Shown: positions 27,491 through 36,634, counted from the stretch's first letter. The stretch: DNA of 64,000 nucleotides from Flavobacterium tiangeerense (GCF_007830355.1 NZ_VLKO01000001.1:1-64000), one strand, 5' to 3'. The notes: a model not told the origin generated them from the sequence alone. A program made the numbers and translations.

Positions 27491-28780
27491 ATGAAACTAA
27501 AAATACTATCTCTCTTTGCTGTTTTATGGAGTATTAATGGAATGACGCAAGAATCCAAAGGATTGATCATAAAAGACATTAACATAATAACAATGACCAG
27601 TCCAAATGTTACTGAAAGAAAAAGCGTTTTAATTGAAAATGGCAAAATTGTAAAGATTGATGATTACAATAAAATGTCAAAAAAATCAAACCTTGAAGTA
27701 ATTGAGGGTTACAACAAGTTCTTGATGCCAGGCTTAGCTGAAATGCACAGCCATGTCCCTACAGAAAAGGATGTAGAGAATTATCTTTTGGAAAATATTG
27801 CCGCAGGAGTAACTCACATTAGAATTATGAATACTAAAACACCACAATTCCTACTAAAAAATAAAATTGAAACCAATTCAAAGATAGTAAGTCCTAAAAT
27901 ACATTACAGTCATATTATAACCCGTGAGGATAAGTATACAGAACCGCAATTTGACAGCTTGATGGTTGCAATAAAAAAGAATAATCTTAATTTCATAAAA
28001 GTTCTTAGCATAGCTAATGAAGAAGTTTTTGACAACTTGATGAAATCGGCCAATAAAAATTCTGTTATCGTTTGTGGACACTATCCAAAGGAAGTTGCAC
28101 TTGAAAAAGTACTGCAATCCGGCTACAAAAGCATTGAACATCTTGCTGGCTACGAAAAAATTAATGACCCAAGTGCTCTTGCAAATGCTATTCTATTAAC
28201 CAAAAAATTTAGCGTTTACAACTGCCCTACCCTAGATTGGGATATTATGTCAGCAAAACTTAGTTATCCGAATGACTATAAAAATAGACTGGTTTATTTT
28301 AATGCACCTAAAACGTATCTCGAAAAATGGGAAAAGGAATTAAACGACTACGTAACTGTAAAAGGAAATGACCAAATCATACAAGCTGCAGAAGAATACA
28401 AACCTCAATTTCAATACAAGCAAAGAATTCTAAAGCAACTCAATGACAACAAATGCCTTTTGTTACTAGGTAGTGACCCTGCAGGGAGCTTTCAAATGAA
28501 CGGATTTAATATGCACGATGAAATGGTAAATTGGTCAAATGCTGGTATTGATACCTTTACTATTTTAAGATCGGCCACTTCAACACCTGCATCCTTCTTT
28601 GGTGAAACCAAAAATTGGGGAACAATCGAACCAGGCAAATCTGCTGATCTAATAATTCTAGATAAAAATCCATTACAAGATATTACAAACATAAAAACAG
28701 TTGCAATCACAATTATTGAAGGCAAGGTATATTTTAAATCAGAACTATTGAAGAAATTAGAATCAAATTCTAAGAATTAA
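27491..28780 (+). CDS. Secreted amidohydrolase-family protein
   Basis: The 429-aa protein has a signal peptide (LKILSLFAVLWSINGMTQ), then an amidohydrolase composite domain (VLIENGKIVKID), the metal-binding motif LMPGLAEMHSHVP, further histidines in VCGHYPKE and SIEHLAGYE, and the closing LLGSDPAG and ATSTPASFFG...GTIEPGKSADLIILDKNP. It resembles secreted imidazolonepropionase-like amidohydrolases or prolidases. The final metal Asp lies in GSDPAG. It acts in the periplasm. Substrate cannot be read from sequence. Confidence 0.86.
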   Translation: MKLKILSLFAVLWSINGMTQESKGLIIKDINIITMTSPNVTERKSVLIENGKIVKIDDYNKMSKKSNLEVIEGYNKFLMPGLAEMHSHVPTEKDVENYLLENIAAGVTHIRIMNTKTPQFLLKNKIETNSKIVSPKIHYSHIITREDKYTEPQFDSLMVAIKKNNLNFIKVLSIANEEVFDNLMKSANKNSVIVCGHYPKEVALEKVLQSGYKSIEHLAGYEKINDPSALANAILLTKKFSVYNCPTLDWDIMSAKLSYPNDYKNRLVYFNAPKTYLEKWEKELNDYVTVKGNDQIIQAAEEYKPQFQYKQRILKQLNDNKCLLLLGSDPAGSFQMNGFNMHDEMVNWSNAGIDTFTILRSATSTPASFFGETKNWGTIEPGKSADLIILDKNPLQDITNIKTVAITIIEGKVYFKSELLKKLESNSKN

Positions 28781-28939
28781 AAAATTGTGTGTTTCATAAT
28801 ACTTTGCTACGCTTACCAAAAAAATAAACAGCAAGCCAAACAAAAATTAGTACAGCTAGAACCCATTATATAACAACTCACAAGTAAATCCCAATTGTGA
28901 CTCTACTGGTTTTTAATAGCCTACCTTACCAAGAAACTC

Positions 28940-29548
28940 ATGGCTATAGCACATAAGGTTCAATTGGTAGAAGCATTATTTGACCGTCTTGAAAAGGAAA
29001 TTATAGTCTTTCAGGCCCAATCACAATTAAACTGTTGTAGCGGTTGTGGTGCATGTTGCAGTACTCCTGAGATAGAAGCGTCGCCATTAGAGTTTTTGCC
29101 TTGGGCACTGCATTTATTTATGAATGGAGAAGCCGAACAAACGCTGGATACGTTACAACATAAATCCAGCACTTTTTGTTACTTGTATCAACCTTTAACT
29201 TTGGTAGATCGAGCTATGGGGCGTTGCAGCAATTACCGATACCGCGGTTTAATCTGTAGACTTTTTGGATATGCAGCCACGAGAGACAAATACGGTCAGC
29301 TACGATTAGCTACTTGTAAAATCATAAAAGAAGGACAAAACGAGCACTACAAAACTACTGAAGAAGCTATAAGTAAAGGGCTTTACATTCCTGTTTTTAC
29401 AGATTATTATATGCAACTTTCTCAGATAGATTCACGTTTAGGAACTACTATGATGCCTATCAATAAAGCATTAAGCACAGCCATTGAAGAGGTGCTACAC
29501 TATTATGCCTATCGCCCTTTTCCAACAGATTTGGCAAATATTGCTTAA
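28940..29548 (+). CDS. YkgJ-family cysteine-cluster protein
   Basis: The 202-aa protein contains a zinc/iron-chelating cysteine cluster typical of YkgJ (UPF0153): CCSGCGACCSTPEIEASPLE near residues 34-53, then GRCSNYRYRGLICRLFGYA and LATCKI. No catalytic role is established for the family; metal-cluster binding is likely. The 159-nt gap before it holds no recognisable signal. It converges on carB across a shared terminator. Confidence 0.85.
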   Translation: MAIAHKVQLVEALFDRLEKEIIVFQAQSQLNCCSGCGACCSTPEIEASPLEFLPWALHLFMNGEAEQTLDTLQHKSSTFCYLYQPLTLVDRAMGRCSNYRYRGLICRLFGYAATRDKYGQLRLATCKIIKEGQNEHYKTTEEAISKGLYIPVFTDYYMQLSQIDSRLGTTMMPINKALSTAIEEVLHYYAYRPFPTDLANIA

Positions 29549-29569
29549 TCCAAAAACACAGTCCCACAA

Positions 29570-29596
29570 AAAAAGCCCCAGTTGGGGCTTTTTCAT
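29570..29596. terminator. Bidirectional terminator between the YkgJ gene and carB
   Basis: AAAAGCCCCA (29571-29580) and TGGGGCTTTT (29583-29592) are perfect complements flanked by A and T runs, so the hairpin can stop transcription from both converging genes. Confidence 0.85.
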
Positions 29597-29613
29597 TATC
29601 AATATTTTGAGTA

Positions 29614-32466
29614 TTATTTACTCAAATACATTTTTCTTCTGGAGTACAATTCATAAAATTGATCGTCTTTCAAGTCATCAATAAACAAAATGCTTTCCCC
29701 TGTTGATTTCATTTCGGGTCCTAAAGCTTTGTTTACATTGTGGAACTTACTAAAAGAAAACACGGGCTGCTTTATGGCAAATCCTTTCAACTGCGGATTG
29801 AAATCAAAATCAGTTACTTTACTATGACCTAACATAACTTTTGTTGCATAGTTCACATACGGTTCTCCATAGGCTTTTGCAATAAATGGCACAGTACGAG
29901 AGGCTCTTGGATTTGCTTCTATGATGTACACAATATCATTTTTTATCGCAAACTGAATATTGATTAATCCAACGGTTTTAAGTGCCAATGCAATTTTTTG
30001 AGTATGATCTTTTATTTGTTGCATCACAAATTCACCTAAGTTGAATGGCGGCAAAGTAGCATTACTGTCACCTGAGTGCACACCACAAGGCTCAATATGC
30101 TCCATAATCCCTATGATGTATACATTTTCACCGTCGCAAATAGCATCTGCTTCAGCTTCAATCGCACCATCTAAATAATGATCTAAAAGTAATTTATTCC
30201 CTGGAATGGTTTTCAATAAATTAATTACGTGTTCCTCAAGTTCTTGCTTGTTGATCACAATTTTCATTCCTTGACCTCCTAAAACATAAGAAGGACGAAT
30301 CAATAATGGGAAGTCTAACGTATCTGCTAGAGCAGCAGCTTCATCAGCAGTTTCTGCAATTCCAAATTGTGGAAACGGAATCGCTAGTTCTGTTAAAAGT
30401 TCAGAAAAACGTCCTCTATCTTCGGCTAAATCCAGTGCATCAAAACTAGTTCCTATGATTTTGATTCCGTACTTAGATAGTTTTTCAGCTAATTTCAAAG
30501 CCGTTTGACCCCCTAGCTGAACAATAACTCCTTCTGGTTTTTCGTGTTGAATAATATCATAAATATGCTCCCAAAAAACAGGCTCGAAATACAATTTATC
30601 AGCAGTATCAAAGTCAGTCGAAACCGTTTCGGGATTACAGTTGATCATGATGGTTTCGTAACCGCACTCTTTAGCAGCAAGTACTCCGTGCACGCAAGAG
30701 TAATCAAATTCTATACCTTGCCCAATTCGATTTGGCCCTGAACCCAAAACAATAATTTTCTTTTTATCGGTAACAATACTTTCATTGTCTACGTAACGCG
30801 TACCATCTGCTTTTTCAATTTCAGCTTCAAAAGTCGAATAATAATACGGTGTTTTTGCTTTGAACTCTGCAGCACAAGTATCTACCAGTTTAAATACACG
30901 GTTGATATTTTTAGCGGTACGCAAATCATGAACTTGGCTTTCTAAACAACCTACCATATGCGCAATTTGTCTGTCAGCAAACCCTTTTTGTTTGGCTTCA
31001 AGCAATAATTCTCTTGGCAACGTTTCAACTTTAAAAGTAGAAATCTCTTTTTCTAAAGTGTAAAGTTCTTCATATTGCTTCAAGAACCACATGTCAATTT
31101 TAGTAATTTCATGAATGCGGCTCAAAGGAATTCCCATGGCAATAGCATCATAAATCACAAACACACGATCCCAACTTGCAAAAGTTAGTTTCTCAATAAT
31201 TTGTTCGTAGTTGGTATACCCTTTTCCGTCAGCCCCTAAACCATTTCTTTTGATTTCTAATGATTGTGTGGCTTTATGAAGCGCTTCTTGAAACGAACGC
31301 CCAATTCCCATCACCTCACCTACAGATTTCATTTGAAGTCCCAACGTTCTGTCAGCTCCTTCAAACTTATCAAAGTTCCAACGTGGTATTTTTACAATTA
31401 CATAATCCAAAGTTGGCTCAAACAAAGCCGAAGTTGATTTAGTAATTTGATTTTGCAATTCATCTAAGTTGTAACCCAACGCCAGTTTAGAGGCAATTTT
31501 TGCAATAGGATAACCAGTTGCTTTTGATGCCAAAGCAGAAGAACGAGATACACGAGGATTGATCTCGATAGCTACAATATCCTCTTTTTCATCTGGCGAA
31601 ACAGCAAATTGTACGTTACATCCACCCGCAAAGTTCCCTATGCTACGCATCATCAAAATAGCATAATCACGCATTTTTTGAAACGTTGTATCTGATAAAG
31701 TCATCGCTGGCGCAACTGTAATGGAATCTCCGGTGTGAATCCCCATCGGGTCCATATTTTCAATAGAACAAATGATAACGACATTATCATTTTTGTCTCT
31801 CAAAAGTTCCAATTCATATTCTTTCCAACCCATCAAAGCTTTGTCAATCAAAACTTCGTGTATTGGAGATGCTTCTAAACCTCTAGTTAAAAGCTCATCA
31901 AAATCTTCTTTTTTGTACACAATAGCCGCTCCTGTTCCCCCTAGTGTAAACGAAGGACGAATTACCAATGGAAAACCAAATTCTTGTGCAATTTCTTTTC
32001 CTCTTAAGTAGGACGTACATATTTCAGCAGGTGCCGATGGTACATTTATTTTTTTAAGCAATTGTTTGAACTGCTCTCTATCCTCAGTAATATTAATGGC
32101 ATTAACATCTACACCAATTAATTTTACATCAAAATCTTTCCAAATTCCCTTTTCTTCTGCTTCAAGACATAAATTCAAAGCCGTTTGTCCTCCCATCGTT
32201 GGTAAAACCGCATCAATTTGAGGATGTGCTTTTAAAATTTCAATGATTGACTTTGTGGTCAAAGGCTTCAAATAAACATGATCAGCCATTGAGGGATCAG
32301 TCATAATTGTAGCCGGATTAGAGTTGATTAAGATGACCTCAATTCCTTCTTCACGAATAGAACGTGCCGATTGTGAACCTGCATAATCAAATTCACAAGC
32401 TTGACCAATAACAATAGGACCAGAACCTATTATCAAAACGGATTTTATAGATGTATCTTTTGGCAT
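29614..32466 (-). CDS. carB: Carbamoyl-phosphate synthase large subunit, without allosteric domain
   Basis: From the ATG at 32466 the protein is 950 aa. An in-frame start at 32514 overlaps the predicted -7 box and is rejected. Two ATP-grasp/carboxyphosphate halves are complete: VLIIGSGPIVIGQACEFDYAG and RPSFTLGGTGAAIV in the first, IIVLGSGPNRIGQGIEFDYS and RPSYVLGGQGMKIV in the second, with the oligomerisation domain between them. The protein ends soon after LGPEMKSTGESILFIDD. E. coli CarB (1073 aa) has a further ~120-aa MGS-like allosteric domain for UMP and ornithine that is missing here. CarB makes carbamoyl phosphate for pyrimidine and arginine synthesis. Confidence 0.95.
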   Translation of the reverse strand: MPKDTSIKSVLIIGSGPIVIGQACEFDYAGSQSARSIREEGIEVILINSNPATIMTDPSMADHVYLKPLTTKSIIEILKAHPQIDAVLPTMGGQTALNLCLEAEEKGIWKDFDVKLIGVDVNAINITEDREQFKQLLKKINVPSAPAEICTSYLRGKEIAQEFGFPLVIRPSFTLGGTGAAIVYKKEDFDELLTRGLEASPIHEVLIDKALMGWKEYELELLRDKNDNVVIICSIENMDPMGIHTGDSITVAPAMTLSDTTFQKMRDYAILMMRSIGNFAGGCNVQFAVSPDEKEDIVAIEINPRVSRSSALASKATGYPIAKIASKLALGYNLDELQNQITKSTSALFEPTLDYVIVKIPRWNFDKFEGADRTLGLQMKSVGEVMGIGRSFQEALHKATQSLEIKRNGLGADGKGYTNYEQIIEKLTFASWDRVFVIYDAIAMGIPLSRIHEITKIDMWFLKQYEELYTLEKEISTFKVETLPRELLLEAKQKGFADRQIAHMVGCLESQVHDLRTAKNINRVFKLVDTCAAEFKAKTPYYYSTFEAEIEKADGTRYVDNESIVTDKKKIIVLGSGPNRIGQGIEFDYSCVHGVLAAKECGYETIMINCNPETVSTDFDTADKLYFEPVFWEHIYDIIQHEKPEGVIVQLGGQTALKLAEKLSKYGIKIIGTSFDALDLAEDRGRFSELLTELAIPFPQFGIAETADEAAALADTLDFPLLIRPSYVLGGQGMKIVINKQELEEHVINLLKTIPGNKLLLDHYLDGAIEAEADAICDGENVYIIGIMEHIEPCGVHSGDSNATLPPFNLGEFVMQQIKDHTQKIALALKTVGLINIQFAIKNDIVYIIEANPRASRTVPFIAKAYGEPYVNYATKVMLGHSKVTDFDFNPQLKGFAIKQPVFSFSKFHNVNKALGPEMKSTGESILFIDDLKDDQFYELYSRRKMYLSK

Positions 32467-32511
32467 TTTATGTAGTGTTGTGTAGTTGTTGTTTATAATT
32501 ATTAAAAGTAT

Positions 32512-32519
32512 CAAAAATA
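32512..32519 (-). promoter_or_regulatory. -7 box of the carB promoter
   Basis: TATTTTTG on the minus strand matches TAnnTTTG and lies 45 nt upstream of the carB ATG at 32466. The -33 element is weak. Confidence 0.45.
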
Positions 32520-32563
32520 GACACTTAAGTTTAAAATAACCTGTCCTTTTTTAACGACTAGGT

Positions 32564-32598
32564 ATAAAAAAAGGCGATACTAAAAAAAGTAACGCCTT
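32564..32598 (-). terminator. Terminator after rpmH
   Basis: On the minus strand AAGGCGTTACT pairs with AGTATCGCCTT (one T-T mismatch) and is followed by seven T. It separates rpmH from carB. Confidence 0.8.
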
Positions 32599-32617
32599 AA
32601 TTATGTTTATAAAAACA

Positions 32618-32779
32618 TTATTTTTTGTGTCTTGGTTCACTAGAAACAGTCAATTTATGTCTTCCTTTAGCTCTTCTACGCGCAAGAACTTTTCTTCCAT
32701 TAGCAGAAGCCATTCTGTCCATAAATCCGTGCTTATTTCTTCTTTTTCTTTTCGATGGTTGAAATGTTCTTTTGCTCAT
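32618..32779 (-). CDS. rpmH: 50S ribosomal protein L34
   Basis: This 53-aa, highly basic protein starts [19 protein letters not shown] and continues with [18 protein letters not shown], the diagnostic L34 sequence. It is slightly longer at the C-terminus ([10 protein letters not shown]) than E. coli L34 (46 aa), as usual in Bacteroidota. It is a structural part of the large ribosomal subunit. It is not followed by rnpA/yidC as in many bacteria. It has a strong own promoter and its own terminator, so it is monocistronic. Confidence 0.95.
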
Positions 32780-32849
32780 TGCTTTGTATCTTTAAAATCT
32801 TATTTATATGTCTACTAATTTGAATAATTGTTTATTCGAAAACCGAGTG

Positions 32850-32879
32850 CAAATATACAAAGACTTTTTTTCCTCACAA
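32850..32879 (-). promoter_or_regulatory. Strong consensus promoter of rpmH
   Basis: On the minus strand TTG (32877-32879), 19 nt and TATATTTG (32850-32857) match the Bacteroidota consensus exactly. The leader before the L34 start codon is about 65 nt. Confidence 0.75.
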
Positions 32880-32942
32880 GTAGTTTTGCAAAATTATTTT
32901 CAATTCATTTTACTATATTTGTAATCTTAAATTAAACATACT

Positions 32943-33458
32943 ATGTTTCACAGAAATATCAAACTTATTATTGCCGGACTTATCGTAGCTACTGGCATTT
33001 GGCAATTCACAGAGAGTAATATTGGTAACGGAATTTTTCTTTTACTAATCAGTGTTATCCCCGTATTTTTATACTTTAAAAATGAATTTATCCTTTTAGC
33101 ATTTCTAAAATTAAGAAAACAAGACTTTGAGGGCGCTAAAAAATGGTTAGCATACATTAAAAATCCAGAAACAGCATTGGTACAAAAACAACAAGGATAT
33201 TTCAATTACCTACACGGAATTATGCTTTCTCAAACCAATATCAATCAAGCTGAGAAATATTTCAAAAAAGCAATTGAACTTGGTTTATCAATGGATATGG
33301 ATTTGGCTGTAGCCAAATTGAATCTGGCTGGAGTAGCCATGACGAGACGTCGTAAGCTGGAAGCAACCACATTATTGAACGAAGCTAAAAAGTTAGACAA
33401 ACAGAACATGCTGAAGGAGCAAATTGTAATGATGAAAGAGCAAATGAAAAAGATGTAA
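32943..33458 (+). CDS. Small membrane protein with TPR-like repeats
   Basis: The 171-aa protein has two closely spaced N-terminal transmembrane segments (about residues 7-22 and 28-46) and a cytoplasmic helical part with TPR-like units (QGYFNYLHGIMLSQTNINQAEKYFKKAIELGL; DLAVAKLNLAGVAMTRRRKLEATTLLNEAKKL). A TATATTTG box lies at 32914-32921. It is divergent from rpmH. TPR units suggest protein-protein interaction, but no partner can be named. Confidence 0.78.
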   Translation: MFHRNIKLIIAGLIVATGIWQFTESNIGNGIFLLLISVIPVFLYFKNEFILLAFLKLRKQDFEGAKKWLAYIKNPETALVQKQQGYFNYLHGIMLSQTNINQAEKYFKKAIELGLSMDMDLAVAKLNLAGVAMTRRRKLEATTLLNEAKKLDKQNMLKEQIVMMKEQMKKM

Positions 33459-33484
33459 CTCTTTTTTTTAATAAATTAATTATG

Positions 33485-33517
33485 AACCACTTACAATTTT
33501 GTAAGTGGTTTTTTTAT
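33485..33517 (+). terminator. Terminator after the TPR-like gene
   Basis: AACCACTTACAA (33485-33496) pairs perfectly with TTGTAAGTGGTT (33499-33510), followed by seven T. Confidence 0.85.
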
Positions 33518-33610
33518 ACATATTACAGTTTATCGATTTTTTTGGCAATTGAACGATTTTTTTACAATCAATAAAGTTATTAACATACTTTTAAACAATA
33601 ATTAAAATAT

Positions 33611-34303
33611 ATGTGGAGAAAATTATACTTACTGTTATTTTTCCTCTTTACCACAGGCAACTATGCACAAGATAGTATTGTCTATTTTTCTGATGCTGTA
33701 AAACGCAATATTAAACCTTATCGATCAGCAAGTGCAATTGCTTTTGAAAATAAAGACTTCACAGAGGGCAAGCGTTTATTTGACTCTTTAGTCCAACATA
33801 AACTAAATGGTACTCTATTTGATGATTTTACCATAAAAGGATATCATTCAAAAAAAGTAATACTTCACAAAATAAACAAACCCATTTTATTAGTAACTTA
33901 TGCCAGCTGGTGCGTGCGCAACAAAGGAGATGCTCCAGCTTTAAATACACTAGCTAATAAATATGGTAATAATTTACAAATAGTCATAGTCTTTTGGGAC
34001 AAAAAGAAAAATTTAAAGAAAACAGCAAATCAATTTAATTCTAAAATAAAAATTTGCTATGCTAATGAGGCTTATCAAAATGATTTTAAAATAGTAGCCA
34101 CCTTAAAACACACTTTAGGAATGCCTACCGTATATTACATAGACGAAAATAAAAATGTTGTAACCATCAATCGCATTAAAAATCAAAATAAAATAAAAAT
34201 TTCTAAGGACGCAGCATTCGCTATGAGTTACTCTCTTTTTGATGACATGATTAACACTACTAACACCAAATTAAGTTTAAACACAACCACCAGAAAATTT
34301 TAA
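33611..34303 (+). CDS. Secreted thioredoxin-fold protein with single active-site Cys
   Basis: The 230-aa protein has a signal peptide (residues 1-19, ending NYAQ) and a TlpA/redoxin-like domain: the strand ILLVTYASWCVRNKG, then the helix APALNTLANKYG, IVIVFWDKKK and the cis-proline loop GMPTVYYIDENK. The CxxC motif is reduced to WCVRN, so only the first (attacking) Cys remains. It may act as a one-cysteine redoxin or isomerase, or have lost redox activity. It is placed in the periplasm by its signal. No operon partner. Confidence 0.78.
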   Translation: MWRKLYLLLFFLFTTGNYAQDSIVYFSDAVKRNIKPYRSASAIAFENKDFTEGKRLFDSLVQHKLNGTLFDDFTIKGYHSKKVILHKINKPILLVTYASWCVRNKGDAPALNTLANKYGNNLQIVIVFWDKKKNLKKTANQFNSKIKICYANEAYQNDFKIVATLKHTLGMPTVYYIDENKNVVTINRIKNQNKIKISKDAAFAMSYSLFDDMINTTNTKLSLNTTTRKF

Positions 34304-34337
34304 GTTGGCTGTTACTCAAAATGTTTCACACCGTTCT

Positions 34338-34450
34338 GGCACTACAGCGGGTTTGGGACTAAATTAAGCCCTATTTTCGGATTTGCCAAATCATTCCAAA
34401 TACAAAACCATTTTCCCATTAAGCCAATTGCTCCAAATACGCTGAAGTGG
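34338..34450. repeat. Imperfect long palindrome, possible MITE-like or recombination-site element
   Basis: Between the redoxin gene and the small gene pair lies non-coding DNA of higher GC. Its ends are imperfect inverted repeats: the arm starting CACTACAGCGGGTTTGG (from 34340) is complementary to the arm ending CCAAATACGCTGAAGTGG (to 34450), with a few mismatches. A perfect GATTTG-C-CAAATC palindrome sits inside (34380-34392). The whole could fold into one long hairpin. It is directly downstream of the accessory gene pair read on the minus strand. Confidence 0.5.
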
Positions 34451-34475
34451 ATGTTATAGAGCGTTTTTTCGGCGG

Positions 34476-34784
34476 TTAATTTTCAAATAATGTCAAGTCT
34501 AAACCGATACATTCGACATTTATTTCGTCAAAGTCTTTTGAGTCTGTCACGCCAATACCTCCTTGTTGTTTTAGTTCAGTATTGTCTTCAAGTAAAATTC
34601 TAAAATTAAAATTATCAATATTAGAGATGCCCTGTGATTCAAAATTTTGTTGAATTGTTCGTTGATATTTTTTATAAATTTCGTTCGCAATTAAATCTCC
34701 ACTAATAACACCCATATTCTCATCTATAATTGTAAAATAAACTTCTCCAATTTTGTCGTTGTCTATGTATAAGTATGCTTTCAT
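34476..34784 (-). CDS. Hypothetical accessory protein (second gene of pair)
   Basis: The 102-aa soluble acidic protein begins MKAYLYIDNDKIGEVYFTIID and has a mixed alpha/beta pattern with GVISGDLIANEIYKKY and a C-terminal NVECIGLDLTLFEN. I recognise no family. Its ATG overlaps the TGA/TAA of the upstream partner by one base, so the two are translationally coupled. Small coupled acidic proteins of this kind are often immunity or antitoxin-like accessory proteins, but that is inference only. Confidence 0.65.
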   Translation of the reverse strand: MKAYLYIDNDKIGEVYFTIIDENMGVISGDLIANEIYKKYQRTIQQNFESQGISNIDNFNFRILLEDNTELKQQGGIGVTDSKDFDEINVECIGLDLTLFEN

Positions 34785-35095
34785 TAATCCTCTCCATCTA
34801 TAGAAATATCTAAAAACTCACTTCCAATTTTTAACTCCAACAATAAGTCCAACATTTCGCTGTCTCCTTTCACACAAATTAATTTGTATTTATTCTGTTC
34901 ATTAGAAATTTCAACATCTTCAATTGAGTTAATTCTAACTGTCATTGCTAACGTGCTATTAAAAGGAATATTTATAAACCATTGTTCTTTAATAGTTCCT
35001 TCTTTTAATTGTCCAATTAGAAAAAATTCGTTTCTACGTCTTATTGCAAAACTTTCAATGACTTCAAATTGTCCTTCTGCGATTTTTTTCTGCAT
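34784..35095 (-). CDS. Hypothetical accessory protein (first gene of pair)
   Basis: The 103-aa soluble protein reads MQKKIAEGQFEVIESFAIRR at the start and includes EFFLIGQLKEGTIKEQWFIN and DVEISNEQNKYKLICVKGD. The pattern is mostly beta-strand. It is rich in Glu, Ile and Asn and has no membrane segment or signal peptide. I recognise no family. It begins 20 nt after the stop of the alpha/beta hydrolase gene on the same strand, and its stop overlaps the start of its partner. The pair and the palindrome beyond it look like an inserted cassette. Confidence 0.65.
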   Translation of the reverse strand: MQKKIAEGQFEVIESFAIRRRNEFFLIGQLKEGTIKEQWFINIPFNSTLAMTVRINSIEDVEISNEQNKYKLICVKGDSEMLDLLLELKIGSEFLDISIDGED

Positions 35096-35115
35096 TATCG
35101 TCTTTTTAAAATGCT

Positions 35116-35784
35116 CTATAGCTCATAACTATCCGTAATTATAAGTGGTAATTTCTCATTCAACCATTTGTATTTATTTAAAATCATAATGTGAGTACCT
35201 CCTTTTACAACAATACATTTTTTTATATTTTTTATAGGAAAAACATCATCTAGATCTCCATGGATGTGAATGACACTTTCATCGATTGTGACTCTATCCC
35301 AAAGCACAACTTGCTCTACCGCCCAGGTTAAATAACGAATATCTCGAACCGATAAAAATTTCTCATACAACTTGAGCCTTTGATTTACTTTTTCACCAAA
35401 AGAGAATTTAGCTAAACTTTCTATGTTCAAAATCAAGTTCATCGGTATTAGTTTATATGCTTTAGTGGACTTTGCTAACTTTAATCGCACTGGAAACTCA
35501 GTATTACTCTTGACACTGGAAATAATAATAACTTTGCTAGCCGCAATATGTTTTGCCATTTCCTGAACTAAAATACCTCCAAAAGAAACTCCTACCAAAA
35601 CTGGATTTTTGTGGGCTATTTTATCTGCAATTCTCTTGGCATACGCTACCAATGTCTCATTATCAAATGGAATTTCCCACTCCAAGTAGTGCATTTCAAA
35701 ATCAGTCTCAGGAAGTTTTATACGCTCAAAAATAGTTGTACTAGCCGCCAACCCAGGCATAAAATAAACATGTATTTTACTCAT
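35116..35784 (-). CDS. Alpha/beta hydrolase
   Basis: From the ATG at 35784 the protein is 222 aa (MSKIHVYFMPGLAAS). An in-frame ATG at 35820 adds 12 residues without domain support. The catalytic triad is visible: nucleophile Ser in VGVSFGGILVQEMA, Asp in HGDLDDVFPI and His in KGGTHIMI. It is a small cytoplasmic esterase-like hydrolase with no signal peptide. The substrate is unknown. Confidence 0.83.
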   Translation of the reverse strand: MSKIHVYFMPGLAASTTIFERIKLPETDFEMHYLEWEIPFDNETLVAYAKRIADKIAHKNPVLVGVSFGGILVQEMAKHIAASKVIIISSVKSNTEFPVRLKLAKSTKAYKLIPMNLILNIESLAKFSFGEKVNQRLKLYEKFLSVRDIRYLTWAVEQVVLWDRVTIDESVIHIHGDLDDVFPIKNIKKCIVVKGGTHIMILNKYKWLNEKLPLIITDSYEL

Positions 35785-35898
35785 AATTGCTTTTAACTTA
35801 TTTATAACACCTTTCAGCATTATTATACCGAAATTTGTTTAAAATTAATTTTTTTTTAGAAAATACACATACATACAATCATATATTAATAATAAATT

Positions 35899-36612
35899 AT
35901 GACTTCGCAACTTTATAAAGCAAATACAAGAGGTACTGCAGATTTTGGCTGGCTTCAAGCCAATTTTTCTTTTTCATTTGGCAACTATTTCAATCCAGAG
36001 CGTGTACAATTTGGAATGCTACGTGTACTTAATGACGACACGATTGCAGCGGGTGCTGGTTTTGGCACGCACGGTCACGCCAATATGGAAATCATCACTA
36101 TTCCCCTCGAAGGTGGCTTGATGCACAAAGACAGTATGGGTAACGAAGGTGTTATTCGCTTTGGCGAAGTACAAGTAATGAGTGCTGGTAGCGGAGTTGA
36201 ACACTCTGAAATGAATGCCAGCAAAACCGAACGTGCTAAAACGTTACAATTATGGGTTTTTCCGGATACGGAAGAAGTAACGCCACGATACGACCAAAAA
36301 TCATTTGACCTAGAACAACATAAAAACACTTTCGTTAACGTAGTTTCACCAAAAGACCACAACGATGGCAACGCACTTTGGGTTCACCAAAAAACGTTTT
36401 TTTATTTGGGTATTTTTGATGCCAACACCAGCTACACCTACTCGATTCAGATTCCAAACAATGGAGTTTACTTGTTTTTAATAGAAGGTGAAATTGAAAT
36501 AAACAATCAAATTCTGACTGCAAGAGATGCAATAGGAATAACCGCGACGACTGCATTTGACATCAAAATTAAAAGTAAAGCTAAAATTCTATTGATCGAA
36601 ATCCCTATGTAA
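35899..36612 (+). CDS. Pirin-family protein (YhhW-like quercetinase type)
   Basis: The 237-aa bicupin has the pirin N-terminal cupin with metal ligands in GTHGHANMEIIT and SGVEHSEMNAS, and a second cupin (FYLGIFDANTSYTYSIQ, FLIEGEIEINNQ). YhhW/pirin proteins bind a transition metal and some have quercetin 2,3-dioxygenase activity. Others are redox-responsive regulators. The short gap (22 nt) to the GNAT gene suggests an operon of two. Confidence 0.9.
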   Translation: MTSQLYKANTRGTADFGWLQANFSFSFGNYFNPERVQFGMLRVLNDDTIAAGAGFGTHGHANMEIITIPLEGGLMHKDSMGNEGVIRFGEVQVMSAGSGVEHSEMNASKTERAKTLQLWVFPDTEEVTPRYDQKSFDLEQHKNTFVNVVSPKDHNDGNALWVHQKTFFYLGIFDANTSYTYSIQIPNNGVYLFLIEGEIEINNQILTARDAIGITATTAFDIKIKSKAKILLIEIPM

Positions 36613-36634
36613 CAATAACTACAATACTTTTTTT

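Noticed and set aside
32467..32514. Upstream start of carB at 32514
   Set aside because: It overlaps the predicted -7 box, and the family start aligns at the ATG at 32466.
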